Shown piece by piece: positions 22,190 through 34,069 of a stretch of DNA of 64,000 nucleotides. Below the pieces are notes generated by a model. The model did no database searches, was not told the DNA's origin, and was given only the letters and a program-made list of their open reading frames with translations. Position numbers and translations under genes: made by a program. The DNA comes from Gnetum montanum. Taxonomy: Eukaryota; Streptophyta; Gnetopsida; Gnetales; Gnetaceae. Each line of letters starts with the position of its first letter. The first letter of the stretch is position 1. The stretch lies in the NCBI GenBank assembly GCA_015680685.1, contig MNCI01034697.1:1170830-1234829 (forward strand), in the 5' to 3' direction.

Positions 22190-22204
22190 TTAGTCATGGG
22201 GGTA
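22190..22204 (+). other. R2 polypurine tract
   Basis: TTAGTCATGGGGGTA abuts the 3' LTR start TGATGGG. Confidence 0.88.
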
Positions 22205-23016
22205 TGATGGGACGTGATATCGCATGGGCTGCGATATCGCATCATCCCCTGCGATATCATGTACGCGATATCGCAGTGCACCATCATATCTATAAATAAG
22301 AGGTAGATCTCCCTTGTTTCCTCATCTTAGGCTAGATAGTTGGGAAACTCTGGTAGATTGATCACTCTAGAGATAGAATATTTTTCATGTGCCTGCAGTA
22401 GGAGTCCTAAAGTGAATGGATCTTTATTTGAGCAAAAATTGTACCTGAACACAAGTTTGTGTACGGAAATAAAGACGAGCTTCTTGGATAAACCTTGCAG
22501 TGCATGGAATAGGCTAATTAGGATTTTATTCATTTTTATTTATTATTCATTATTTACATGCTTTATTAGTTATTAAATATTTCTCAAACCTTCTCTCCTA
22601 GTTAAGTGCCTCAGTATGACCGCTTTGAGCACGTGCGTTACGCATGGTGATCCTAGCAACGACTAGTGTTTGGTAACCACGGTTGCATTGGTTCAGGGTG
22701 TGTATGGTAAGTGGGAATGGATGCTGACACTAGGTTAATTTAGACTTAGTTCGTTAGTTAGAGTTAGTAATTAGTCTCTTCAACCCTTCACCTCACTAGC
22801 ATAGGAGATAAAACCAGAAAAGACATAAAATCATATACCTCAAACATACTTAATCATACACCGTGACAAATACAAGTAAATCTGGGAAGACAATGAATAA
22901 TTAACCTTAAGTGTTCCATGAGGCATGTAGGCACTTAGTCTGCGGAGTTCGACCGGATCGTGTGTGTTACACTCGTATTCATATGGTTGAGTGTAGGGGT
23001 ACCTCGCCACTCATTA
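22205..23016 (+). repeat. R2 3' LTR (812 bp)
   Basis: Starts TGATGGG and ends CTCATTA (C-to-T from CTCATCA). TATA box at 22289-22300. It is followed by target duplication GTAGA (23017-23021). Confidence 0.92.
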
Positions 23017-24440
23017 GTAGAAATTAAAGTTATTTTCTAGAATACTCATTAGGGAGGTAGAGAGCTGGTGCAGATTGTTAGAACCAGAATCTATTCTAAG
23101 ATGGAGGACCATGCTAGAGCTTTTTAATGACAAGTATCAAACTTACTCAAGAGTGTCTAACCTTAGAAATAAATCTAAGGATGGAAGCAAGGGCCACATG
23201 AAACCCTTAACATGACAGTGGAAAGATGCTATTCTCTACTACATAGATGCCCAAGCCATTAAGTTTTGCAAAGTGAACAACTAAGACATGTTGTTAATGG
23301 GTTAAGGAATGAGACTAGAGAAACCCTTGGGGTATATGCTCAAGAAAGATTATAAAAAATGATAGCCCACTAACTTCAAAGGTTGATAGATGAGGTAGCC
23401 AAAGAAGAAGGAGAATTAAAGAAAAGAGAATCAACTGAGAAATACAACCATGATCCTGTAATGATGAAAAGAGATGTTAGAATGTGAGATAGGTAAGAAG
23501 ATGAAACTTTAGAGGATTTCATTCAAACGAAGTCTCTACCTATCTAGAAATTGATCATTGACATTGCAACAGAGGTAGAGAGTATGTGGTACTTAATAGA
23601 TGAAAACTTTACTACTACACTTAAGATAGTGAAAGAGAAGATTGAACAAGCATTAAACAAGAACAAAGAAAAGAAGAAAAGAAGAGATCATAGATGAGAG
23701 AGTTACAAACACAAAGGAAAAGTTGCTATAGTTGAGGAGACTATAGACTCTAGTTTAGAAGATGAAGAAGGATGCAAAGTGTGCCAATATGAACATCCTA
23801 AGGGATGTTGTCTTGTCATGGCCCACTTGCAAGAGTCTGGGGCATATATACTTAATCCAATATTTTTCAAGAAACAAATGCCAAGATAATTAACTTATCC
23901 ACATGGTAATCTTAGAAAACTCTTCCACCCATCATGCTATCCAAGTGGAGCCTATCCTCAACCATGAGAGCAATACTAGAAGTAGTGGAAACAATCACAA
24001 GCATGGGGAATGCCATCGTCGAAGTAGCAATTTCCATATAGGCAACTTGATCCTTATGGATATTACATTCAATGTCTAATCACTCTTGGAAATGCTTTAG
24101 TCCATGATTTTTCTCACTATTATCCACTAGAGTATTATAGGTCCACTACTCCAAGAATGGATCCTAATCCTTACACACATCAACCAACAACTAGTTTGTC
24201 AATCCAACCTCCTAATTCTCTACCACCAATATTGCTGCTAGTCATGCAAGGAGAACTACCAACATAACCATAGCAAAAGATTGCTACTAGGGCAGTAAAC
24301 ACATATGAGGATGTGATAATAAAAGAATCTTAATTAAGAAATATCCATTTTTTAGAACAAGTCTAGAAAGGGTTCAAAGGATTGGAACTTTACATGTCAA
24401 CCCCATCCACACACACTCCTTAAGGGAATAGTAGGCTTTC
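23017..24440 (+). pseudogene. X gag, 3' part (after R2 insertion)
   Basis: Continues the capsid core: KLKLFSRILIREVESW, MLELFNDKYQTYSRVSNL, VNGLRNETRETLGVYAQ. A zinc knuckle CKVCQYEHPKGCC follows near 23778, then a Pro/Tyr/Gln-rich tail with PQAWGMPSS near 23996 and MQGELPT near 24250. Multiple stops and at least one frameshift are present. Compared with R1 and D it lacks no major module. Confidence 0.8.
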
Positions 24441-24479
24441 ACATTTTACCGATCCAAATTTTCTCACTATCATGCTCAT

Positions 24480-25060
24480 TGAAACCGTCACATACTAGAT
24501 TATGGTAGTAGTTCTTCCCAAAAAGAGAATAGATACAAGAAGTCCCTTAGTATACCTCCAAATAGCAGGTCATAAACCATGCAAATCTCTACTAGATTCT
24601 GGGTCAAGAGTAAACTTGATTTTACAAGATATGTACAAAGCCTAAAATCTTCTTTCACTAAAGAAGAGAAACATATGATTGGAGCTTGTAGACTAGTGAA
24701 TTACTATTCCACTTGGACAAGTGGATGATGTTATTACCATCATAAGTGGTTGCTCATAGCCTGATGACTTCTTAGTAATACACATGTGGGAAAAAATAAG
24801 GGAGAATTTCCTATAATTATGGGAAGAGAATGACTTAGCATTGTAGATGGTAAGATAGCAATTATAGATCTGTCCTTGGAAATTTCCAAGGAAGATGAGG
24901 CTAGAATCATACAAAGATGTCAAGTTCCATGTAATGCATACAATAATAATAGGTGCAATTACATGCAAAAAATTTGGACTATCAAACAAGAAATTAACAT
25001 AGCATGCAATCAATGTGTAGAAGATATGTGTGTGTAGTAATGCTTGTATGTAGTAGCCAA
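24480..25060 (+). pseudogene. X protease
   Basis: SLLDSGSRVNLILQDMY at about 24590-24635 carries D-S-G, followed by ITIPLGQVDDVITI and DDFLVIHM. The FPIIMG flap region is frameshifted (FL.LWEE in frame). Stops are scattered through the domain. Confidence 0.78.
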
Positions 25061-25277
25061 CAATCAAGAAGGCATCTAGTGGCTAATTATTGAAAAAGAA
25101 ATAGAGTCCAAAATATACATGGAACCATCCAACCAAATTATAAGTGCCTATGTTGAAGAAATTGATAAGTTAGAATAGATAAGGATGAAACACACCTATG
25201 TACAGTCACACCAAGAAAAAGACATTAAGTGGGGATAGTTAGAAATCCCAAATAAGTTTGAAACAAAACCTTTATAG

Positions 25278-26760
25278 TTGAAAGGCCTATCGAAAGTACT
25301 AGAATATGCTTTTATAAATAATAAGAAATCAATAATTATTGATGGTAGTCTTGATAAAGAGAAAAAGAGAAGATTATTGGAAGTGGTGAATAAATGGGCA
25401 ACAACATTTGCATGGTCCTATGATGAAATAACAAGAATTGATGCACATATATGTCAATACCAAATTTATATTGATCCAACTATTAAACCATGCCACTAGC
25501 CTTAAAGAAAACTGAATCCTAAAATTAAAGAAGTGGTAAAATAGGAATTGAAAAAACTATTGAAAGTAGGATTCATCTATCCAATTACAGATAGTAAGTG
25601 GGTTAGTCCCTTAGTCATTGTTCCAAAGAAAGGTGGTAAGTGGAGGGTTTGCATTGACTTTTAGTTGTTGAATTTAGCAACATTCAAGGATCACTTTCCT
25701 CTACAATTTTTTGACCAAGTCCTTGACACTATTGAAAGACATCAATATTACAGTTTCCTCGATGGATACAATGGGTATAATCAAATTTTTATTACATCAG
25801 ATGATCAAGAAAAGACTACATTCACCAATCCACATGGGACATTTGCCTACAAGTAGATGCATTTCGGCTTGTGTAATGTTCCTACTACTTTCCAAAGACT
25901 AGTACTGAGTATCTACCAAAAAAAAATTGGTAATGGAGTAGAGGTAATCATGGATGATTTTTCTACTTATGGGCTAGAATTCAAACAAGCATTGGACTAA
26001 CTAGAGTAGGTTTTGAAAAAAATTTTTGAAACTAATTTGGAGCTCAATTGGTAAAAGAGCTATTTAATGGTCCAAGATAGGATTGTATTAGGACATAACA
26101 TATTATAAAAAGGAATAGAGGTAGATCCAAAAAAAATAAGAGTAATTCAAAATATCACATAGAGGCCATAAATTTTTTAAGGATATTAGATCATTCCTTG
26201 GCCACATAGGATAGTATAGAAGATTCATTAAAATTTTTTCAAAGATAGCAAAGTCACTAGTGGAACCAACAAAGAAAGATGTATCATTCCAATGGATAGA
26301 ATAATATGAGAGGACATTTGAGAAACTAAAGAAAAAGCTAATTGAGACACCAATCCTTTGAGCTCTAGATTGGTCTAAGCCCTTCCACATTATAAAAAAT
26401 GCTTTAAACTATGCATTGGGTGTAGTACTTAGCTTGATGATTAGAAAATATCATATTACATACACTATGCTAGTCGAAGCATCATTGCACAACTCAACTA
26501 CACCACTATAGAAAAGGACCTTATGATTGTGGTATATGCCCTTGAAACGTTTAGAAATTATGTGTTTAGGTATTCTATTTATGTCCACATGGATCATAGT
26601 GTCATAATATTTTTGATGAATAAACCAATGGTTAGTCCAATTGTGAAACAATGGCTTGTGATATTACAGGAATTTGACATCACAATGATCGACATGAAAG
26701 GAATAGAAAATGTTGCAGTAGATATGTCATATTTTGAATTACTCTTATTTTCTCAAGATT
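25278..26760 (+). pseudogene. X reverse transcriptase-RNase H
   Basis: The pre-RT linker (LEYAFINNKKSIIIDGSL, KKRRLLEVVNKW, 25278-25499) leads into RT: WVSPLVIVPKKGGKWRVCIDF, FFDQVLDTIERHQYYSFLDG, TFTNPHGTFAY, FGLCNVPTTFQ, and the catalytic VIMDDFSTYG near 25950. RNase H shows SIIAQLNYTTIEKDLM, VVYALETFRNYV and the DHSVIIFLMNKP segment (~26490-26640). The MDD aspartates are retained. Frameshifts around 26150-26400 and many TAG/TAA codons make it inactive. It would copy the element RNA into DNA inside the particle. Confidence 0.88.
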
Positions 26761-26779
26761 AATATGGGAACCACAAGAG

Positions 26780-28140
26780 CAAGGTGAACTATTATCTAAC
26801 CAATTTCCCAATGAAAGTTTATTCACAAGAGCAACAATGGTGGTCAACTCAATACAGAAGTCATGGATCACTGACTACATGGCTTATCTCACCATTCAAG
26901 AACTTCTTATTGAGTGGAATAGGAAACAAAAAGACCAATTTCTCCATAGAGTAAAATGGTATATGGAAATTAATGGAAGTCTTTACAAGATCTGTGTTGA
27001 TGGATTAGTTAAATGGTGTGTTCTAGAAGAGAACCAACAAAGAATTCTATAAGATGTACATGAAGGATCATGTGATGGTCACTATGCATGGTGTAGAACA
27101 ACACCAAAGATAATGTTGGTAGGTTACTTTTGGCCTACCATATTCTGGGACATGCACAAATTCACCCAATGTTGTGAAAGATGCCAATGTGATAGGGGAA
27201 TAACAACAAAAAATAAAGGACCACAATAATGGATTCAACCATTAGAGCCTTTTGACATATGGGGAATTGATTTTATGGGGTCCATCACATCAATGTCCAA
27301 TGGAAAAGTTTATATTATAGTGATAGTGGATTATTACATAAAATTGGTAGAAGTAGCTACAGTCAAAGATTACACAACCAAGACAGCTGCTAAATTATTT
27401 CAACAACATGTGGTGAATAGATTTGGAGTACCATATATGCTCATATCTAACAATGGAACACATTTCACGAGAGCTACACTCAAAATGCTAATGCAACAAC
27501 TTGAGGTGAATTGCAAACTAACTACATCATACCATCCCCAAGAAAATGGTCAAGTAGAAGTGATTAGCCAAGAAATTACTATGATACTAATTAGAATAGT
27601 TAGTTGATTTAGCAAGGAATGGAATGCTAAGTTGAATGATGTTCTATGGGCATATAAAACCACATGGAAACTCCCAATAGGATACTTGCCCTATGAGCTA
27701 GTCTATGGAAAGCTTCCCATACTACGAGTCTAAGCAGAGTTACAAACTTTAGCTACTACTAGTGAACTTGACCTAGACCTCAACTTATCTAAAAAAGAAC
27801 ATCTCATGAACCTTAAACTTTTAGAGGAAAATAGTCTTGGAGCTCTAATGAGCAATGAAATACATAAGAAAGACTCCAAACATCAGCATGATGTATGCAT
27901 ATGACAAGTATCAATCTAGTTGGGAGATAAAGTCCTATATTATAGTCCTAGTCATGTGCCACAAAAGACTAAGTTCCAAACATTATGGGAAGGACCTTAT
28001 ATCATCCACATAACATATCCATCAGGCACCATGCAAATCTACCACCCAACTAGCCCACACAAGCTTATTTTGGTTAATATTCAATAGGTCAAAGCATACT
28101 ATGAACATCCCAACTCCTCCATGGATTCTACCTAGTTCAC
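26780..28140 (+). pseudogene. X integrase
   Basis: The zinc-binding N-terminus is visible as HEGSCDGH ... QCCERCQ (~27059-27190, HHCC). The DDE core starts PFDIWGIDFMG (27250) and continues VDYYIKLVEVATV, LISNNGTHFTRAT and TSYHPQENGQVEV. The second catalytic Asp, normally SDNG or similar, is Asn here; the first Asp and the Glu remain. After the core come WAYKTTWKLPIGYLPYELVYGKLP and a C-terminal region with KTKFQTLWEGPYII. The core from 27275 to 27604 is stop-free for 110 codons. It would insert the DNA copy into the genome. Confidence 0.87.
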
Positions 28141-30348
28141 CAAACCATCCTTAACCTGTTCCATATTTTGGTTCACTATTCTCAATAATAGTTGTGGGTG
28201 TCCCATTTAACACTTAGGCACTGCATTGAATCTTTTTCTTTTCTTACTACTTTTTCATATTTTTGACATCTTTTCATTCTTTTATACTTTTTCCATTTCT
28301 TAATCTTTTGATATTCTTTGATATCTTTCAAGTTATTTCTTTATTTTTCTATTTTTATCACTTTTCTTGGATTTTTAATCATTTTTCTTGTACATATTTT
28401 TGTCAATTTTTTGAATAAAGTAAAAAGGAATAAAGCAAGATGTAGTTCCAATAAGGCGAAGATTGTTCTATGTTATCAAATCATGGAAGGATTGATTCTA
28501 TATACAGTGAGAACACATCGCTCATCCACTCATTTTCAAAACAAATGAGAGGTCTTTACCATGGTCATAATTATATTATTTTTACAATAAAACTAAAATA
28601 AACTTGTGATCATTATGCTTGGATAAAAAAGTGAAGAACCAAGTGGGAATGAAAAGGATGTGACATCAAGGGGATTTGTGGATTCTCTAAGAATTCTACT
28701 ATAAGTTTTACCCTATTTTTAAGATTGTATTATTTTCTTGAGTTATAACGAAAAATGGAAGTATGAGTACAATAAGTGCTTCTTACCATTTCCCTGGAAA
28801 GACATGTTATCCATGCTTGAAGGTAGTCCTCTAGTAAAGTCAATAGAGGAAAAATATAATAAATACACAAAGTAAAATTTTTAGGGGTTCCACTAGAAAG
28901 ACATGTTACCAATGCCTAAAGATAGCTGGCTTCTCAAAAATCTCAAAAAAAAGTGTGTTATTAATAAACTCCTTTCTTGGGCTATATTGCCAAGTAATAA
29001 TGATTCTTGTAGCAATGGTTGTCTTATGGTTGCTAGTTTTGGGATTATACAATGCAATGTCATTGGTAAGTGGTATGCACTTGGTTTGGATCTCTGACGA
29101 AAAGGCTAATGATCACTTTACCCATACATCATAAACAAGGATTCATTATGCCTATGGTAAGACACATCATGTCCCAATTTTTGCAATCCTTTCTAATCTT
29201 GTTCCATCTCATAGGTATATTTACTCATAATTATATGGTTTTGTATAATATAGTATTATTTTCCCATTCTGGCAATACTAACATGTGTGTTTTGCAAAAC
29301 AGTTATGTTCTAAATTCAACTCATTGAGTGCATATGAACACTTATAGATGTGGTTATACAAGGGCCCTAAGGGTTAAAACCTACTCTGGGGAGGATACAC
29401 TTGTATAACTCTTGTGTCTCATATCTGATGATTAATTCCACATCATCTTATGCCTCTAAGTTACTTTAACTGCTAATTTTTTTTCTAAGTCTTTATATCT
29501 AACCATACTTTCGAAAATTCTCACTCCATCTCATATATATCTAATTGATCATTGTTACCTAAGATTCATTCCTTATAATCTTTGATCACAAAATTTTCAT
29601 AATCCAAGCATCATATATGATTAAAGACCCTTCAACAAACCTCTACATCTTCCAAATTGTCCAATTAACTCAATTCTTCTATAAAAAATTGGCAAAAATC
29701 CAAAATTTTTCAGCAATGATGTTATATCTATGATGTCATATGACCTACAACACCACAACTACAATGTTGTTGATATAAATATATATATATATATATGTGG
29801 AAGGAGTTAGAAATAATTTCATTTTGCTATTTCAAAGTAAGAGGAGTTCATGTAGGTTTCTTGAGCTCTAATGCTTGAATTTCCAAGCTACCTAACTTCC
29901 TCATCATAGCTCTAATTTTCATGATTCTTGAATCCTGTTGATCCTAGAGTGCTTAACTTAGTTGCAGGAGGTGTATTGCATGTAGATAAGAAAAGTTGAG
30001 CCAAAATTTATCAAACACTAGAAGATAATATTAAGGGTAAGTATAAAACTAAATAAGAATATTTTAATTTAATGAAATAAAAACTAATGAGCCTAATCGA
30101 TTCCCCTAGCCAACCATCACAATGGTACAATAAATAAGGAAATGATAACTGTGAGAGGCCATAACAATCAAAGATATAATAATTAAGGGTTTTTTTTTTA
30201 ATTTCTCTAACTTCACAATCATAATAAGAGTCATAACTAATAATTAAGATAAAAAATTCAATCAAAGCCAAGGATCTAGGATAGGAATATGAGTTATTAA
30301 AACCTATGTAAATCCTTGAATATGCTCAAATGAATTCTTAATGATTGT
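28141..30348 (+). other. X non-coding region between pol and third ORF
   Basis: About 2.2 kb without a supported gene. T-rich run 28200-28430. Two related words GGAAAGACATGTTATCC and AGAAAGACATGTTACC (~28793 and ~28895) form a tandem duplication ~100 bp apart. A GGGGAGGA module lies at 29325-29402. The AT dinucleotide run is at 29783-29797. The stem-loop seen in other elements is not recognisable here. Small frames at 28318, 28903 and 29070 have no homologue in B or D. Confidence 0.65.
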
Positions 30349-30353
30349 AGATG
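30330..30353 (+). promoter_or_regulatory. X splice-acceptor-like tract before third-ORF ATG
   Basis: TGAATTCTTAATGATTGTAG ends at 30350 and ATGACTTCAAAG follows directly. A downstream ORF more than 9 kb from the 5' LTR needs a spliced or internally initiated mRNA. Bagy-2 in barley is a known plant Ty3/gypsy element with a spliced env-region RNA. The donor site is not identified. Confidence 0.5.
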
Positions 30354-33138
30354 ACTTCAAAGAGACCCACAACACAAGGACCCTTATATTCTAGAAGAAA
30401 GAGACTAAGAGGCTAAGGAAGAGCGTAAGCTAGATAACAAACTCCATAGGAAAAACAAGGAGAGTAGAAGGCCTAATCTTATGGCATTCATCAATAAACT
30501 CCTATCATATAATAATCATCCAAACTAAGGTAGAGGCACCACAAACACCATAATAAGGACAATGCCTCATGCTATCAACCAAATGCCTCCAAGCCATATA
30601 GGAGAAGTATATAATGTCCACATTCATTGTGGAATTATGTTTTGGATCATTCATGGAGCTCACACCAAAATCTATTAAAATACAACTCCAGGCCTTTCCC
30701 TTATGACCAACTTTGTCAAGAAATGTTGAATGATACTTAGGAGAGGTGTACCAGTTTTAGAAGAACAAAGAAGATGATGCAATAGTTAAGATTGAAGGTG
30801 TCTCTATGTTGTATTCTATAGAAGCTATCGTAAAGGTACTAAATATTCCAAATGTTGGAGCCAATGTCACACAAATATTCATAAGGTTTGACATAGATGC
30901 AAAGAAGATATGGTTGCAAAGAGCTTATGGTAAAGAGGACAAGGATTACAGAAAACTAATTATTGAGGAAAAAATCTATTTTAAGATTGGGACTTATCAT
31001 CTATTCCCAACTAAAAGACTCAACATGGTCTCTAGTTATGCATTAAGAGGAAGTATCATCCTAATGGGAAAATTCAATGAAAATATACCATATATTCTCT
31101 TCCTAGAGATCCAAAGAAGGTTTGAGGAGAAGAAGGTAGGAAATCTCACACTCCCATTCCCATTCTTAATCAAAAATTTATGCAAGAAAGTGGGGATCAT
31201 GGGCTACACAAATGATGCTTTAAGGAAAGCCCAAAATGCATCCTATGTAGAGATTTCTAAGCTAGTGCCACCTAAGAAGGATCAGTTGGAGAAGCTAGCA
31301 TGCATTGAGGGAGTAGTAGGTTCTACATTGGCAAGAAATCTTCCAACTACTAGATAGTAGCAACAAGAAAGACCTAGTGGGTCAACACCTACTGGTGATA
31401 TACCTAAACAACAAACTCTCTTGCCACAACAAGACTATAGACCTTCAATGAGTCATTTGTAGCAAATAGTGGAAACTATCAACTAAGGAGTAAGGGAGGG
31501 TTTTGCTTTGTATCTAGTAAGAGACAACTTCATAAGGCCTACGATATCCACATGACTTGCTAATGGATAGGTAACTTTACAAGTAAGAGAGGATGATAAT
31601 TTAGCATAATAAATTTTAAGGAATGCTGCATCATTTAAGGTGATGTTAGAAACCAAATAAGGCACCACAGTAGTGATCATGCAACACTAGGACACATCAA
31701 GAGTAGCTAAGGTTATCATCAACCATATCAAATAATCCTTTAATGTTCCCGTTGTGCCATTGATAGATATTTTTGGAGCCAGAGATGTAAAAATGTTAGC
31801 CTAAATATCCATGATCCTAGCAGAGCATGAAGATGCCCTCAATTAACTACTGTAGATAAGTTATGTTATGTAGAATCTCTTTGATATCCCAAGTAATATC
31901 ACTATAGTACAATTTGATCTTATCTTCACAAAGGAAAACTTGGTCATGGTAGAAATAAGGGTGGAACACATAGAGAAGGAGGTGCATAGGCTACAGGCTG
32001 AATTAGCAACTTTAAGAGTAGAGAAAAGAGACCTGACATAATATGTAACCCTAAACTAGCTAAAAGCCTTTATAATTGATCAAGTTAGGTAGCTAATAAT
32101 AATAAAGATTTAGGTTGAGATGGAAAAAGAGAAGGTTGTGTGCAACACCTCTATGGTTAAAGCACAAACATACACACACATCATAAAGCCATAATTACAT
32201 TGGAAGAAGTGAATAAAAATCTTGTTGATGATAACACAAGATTGATTGATATTGAAAAACAAAAGAATATTCTAATAAAAAGTATTCATCAGCTACAAGA
32301 TCAATTTATCCAAGTCAACCAAGACATGAATAAATTGGCTTGAGAGAACAGAACGTTGTTAATGGAAGAAGTCCATGTCCTAAAAAAAAGTTAGTAATTG
32401 AAATAAGTGCATGGAAAAATAAGGCCAAAAAGCATGAAAATATTAAAGAACACTTCAAGGATCAAGAGGGCATGTACAAAAAAATCAACAAAAAAGAGAT
32501 CCAGAGGGTAAAAGGCCAACATCAACTTAATCATAGCTCAAATACCATATTGGTAGCCCATCCTAAACCTTGCCCATGTCCACTAAGCTAAAGTAAAAAA
32601 TAAATACCTGCATATGGAAGATTTAACAAAGTACATGAGATTAGCAAACCTCCAGTATGATAATCTAGCCATATTGACAATGGAAAGTCTTAAAAATGAG
32701 CTTGAGTAGTAGGTAGAAATAGTATAAGTAATGTATGAAAGAGAGTTTACAGATCGAAATGACACCCAACAGAAACTACATGTGGCAAACTCTAAGTTTG
32801 AAATTGTTAAGGCCAACTACTAAGGGAAAAAGGATTTAGCAACAAACCTGGCACATTGGATGACTAATTATCAAGAATTAAGAAGGGTGATTAGGGCATT
32901 TGAAGAGGAGAGGAGGTGGTTTGTGGCTTGGTATGTGAAAGATAAGAAGATGTTCCCTCCAGTACCATGCCCATGGGATGTACCAATGCCATCCAACATA
33001 ATAGAATTTGCACGTATGGTACACGATCCCAAGTTAGAAGAAGAGAAGATCTAGGTGCTCTTGAACCAATATCAATTCTACAAGCTTGAAAATAAGGAGA
33101 AGAAGTTGATGGAGGAGCCACTATCATCAAGAACATAA
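30351..33138 (+). pseudogene. X third ORF: 'putative plant transposon protein'-like domain plus coiled coil
   Basis: ATG 30351 starts MTSKRPTTQGPLYSRRKRL, a basic N-terminus. After frameshifts, 30806-31357 is open for 183 codons: SIEAIVKVLNIPNVGANV, IYFKIGTYHLFPTKRL, SYALRGSIILMGKFNENI, LPFPFLIKNLCKKVGI. This layout (a W/YF..L.P segment, then a helix-rich block, then FP.LI..LC) resembles the PF20167 'putative plant transposon protein' family; that assignment is from memory. A coiled-coil-like stretch follows (EHIEKEVHRLQAELATLRVE, ~31960). The C-terminus has EEERRWFVAWYVKDKKMFP and PMPSNI and ends MEEPLSSRT-stop at 33138. Function unknown. It occupies the env position, but no signal peptide or membrane segment is evident. 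Confidence 0.7.
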
Positions 33139-33344
33139 AGGCTACATCGAGCTATCTTGTTTTTTTTGTCATTGTCGAATGTATCAATCATGCCATCCAT
33201 GATAATTTTGTATGAACACCACTTGAACCACAATGGGACATTTAGAGTCATGTATATAGTTAGTTATGTAAAGTTTAAGTCTACCTCTTAATTTTTGTAA
33301 GAAACTCTACCCTCATTTTTTTTGACTCGAGGATGAGTTTCTAG

Positions 33345-33359
33345 TTAGTTGTGGGGGTG
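33345..33359 (+). other. X polypurine tract
   Basis: TTAGTTGTGGGGGTG stands directly before LTR start TGATAAAAC. The preceding CTCGAGGATGAGTTT is the pre-PPT word shared by all elements. Confidence 0.82.
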
Positions 33360-34069
33360 TGATAAAACTAATTTTTCATCAAGTATGATATTGTAGCTAA
33401 TCCTACGTCATCGTTGATATTATGTATTGGAATCTATGTAGCCATATAAATATCGATACTTGGTCACACCAGCAATAATAATTTCATTACACCCATAGCT
33501 AGACTCTTGTAGTTTGTTTCTGTAGTTAGTGATAGAGTGAATGCCTACAATGTGGTGTTGAGTAGTTGTATGTGTCTTTACTCGAATGGATTGTACTTGA
33601 GCATGATTTATGTTCAGCAATAAAAATTAAGATTGCTTTTCATCATTATAGATCCACTTAGTTCTTTTATTTTACCTATCTAATTTCTTACTTAGTCTAA
33701 TTTTCATGTTTACTTTAGCTTAGCTCTTTACATTTCCAAAGTACTTTACTTTTCATGCTTAGTAGTAAGGTAGAATGAGTACGATTGGTTTTAAGTGTTA
33801 AAGTGTAATTTTTTGATAACCTAGTAGTGCTTTCACTTGATTCACTTAGTAGTAAACTCACTTGGCAATCCTAGTAATGGTTACATGAGTCTAAGATATG
33901 ATTGACAAGCTAGGATCGAATGCTCATTATCATAGGCTAGAGTAGATTTATACCCCTATCATTTTTTAGACTTAGATTTTAATCTTAATTTCATTATGTT
34001 TCCAACTAGAGTATTATGAGTCCAACAACATCAACATAGCACATTCCTCACTTAGAGTTAAACCATACA
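33360..34069 (+). repeat. X 3' LTR, first part (interrupted by B)
   Basis: Matches 13804-14519 of the 5' LTR. TATAAATA at 33445-33452. It breaks at AACC-ATACA (34061-34069), where B is inserted; the remainder is 43317-43472. Confidence 0.92.

Larger units (their letters stand above)
15936..23016 (+). mobile_element. R2: pol-less Athila-like element nested in X gag
   Basis: 7,081 bp, with perfect 5-bp duplication GTAGA. Order: LTR, PBS, gag, protease, deletion scar, ~2 kb non-coding, PPT, LTR. LTRs are about 94% alike by eye. Same family and same pol-deletion junction as R1. The 5' LTR lacks about six terminal bases (it starts TACGC where the 3' LTR has TGATGGGACGT), which would remove the TG end needed for integration. 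Confidence 0.93.

Noticed and set aside
29783-29797. AT-dinucleotide run in X as an origin or regulatory site
   Set aside because: Simple (AT)n microsatellite with no conserved counterpart in B or D.
30351-33138. Reading the X/B third ORF as a retroviral-type envelope gene
   Set aside because: No signal peptide, transmembrane segment or cleavage motif is visible; the domain resembles a plant transposon-associated family instead.
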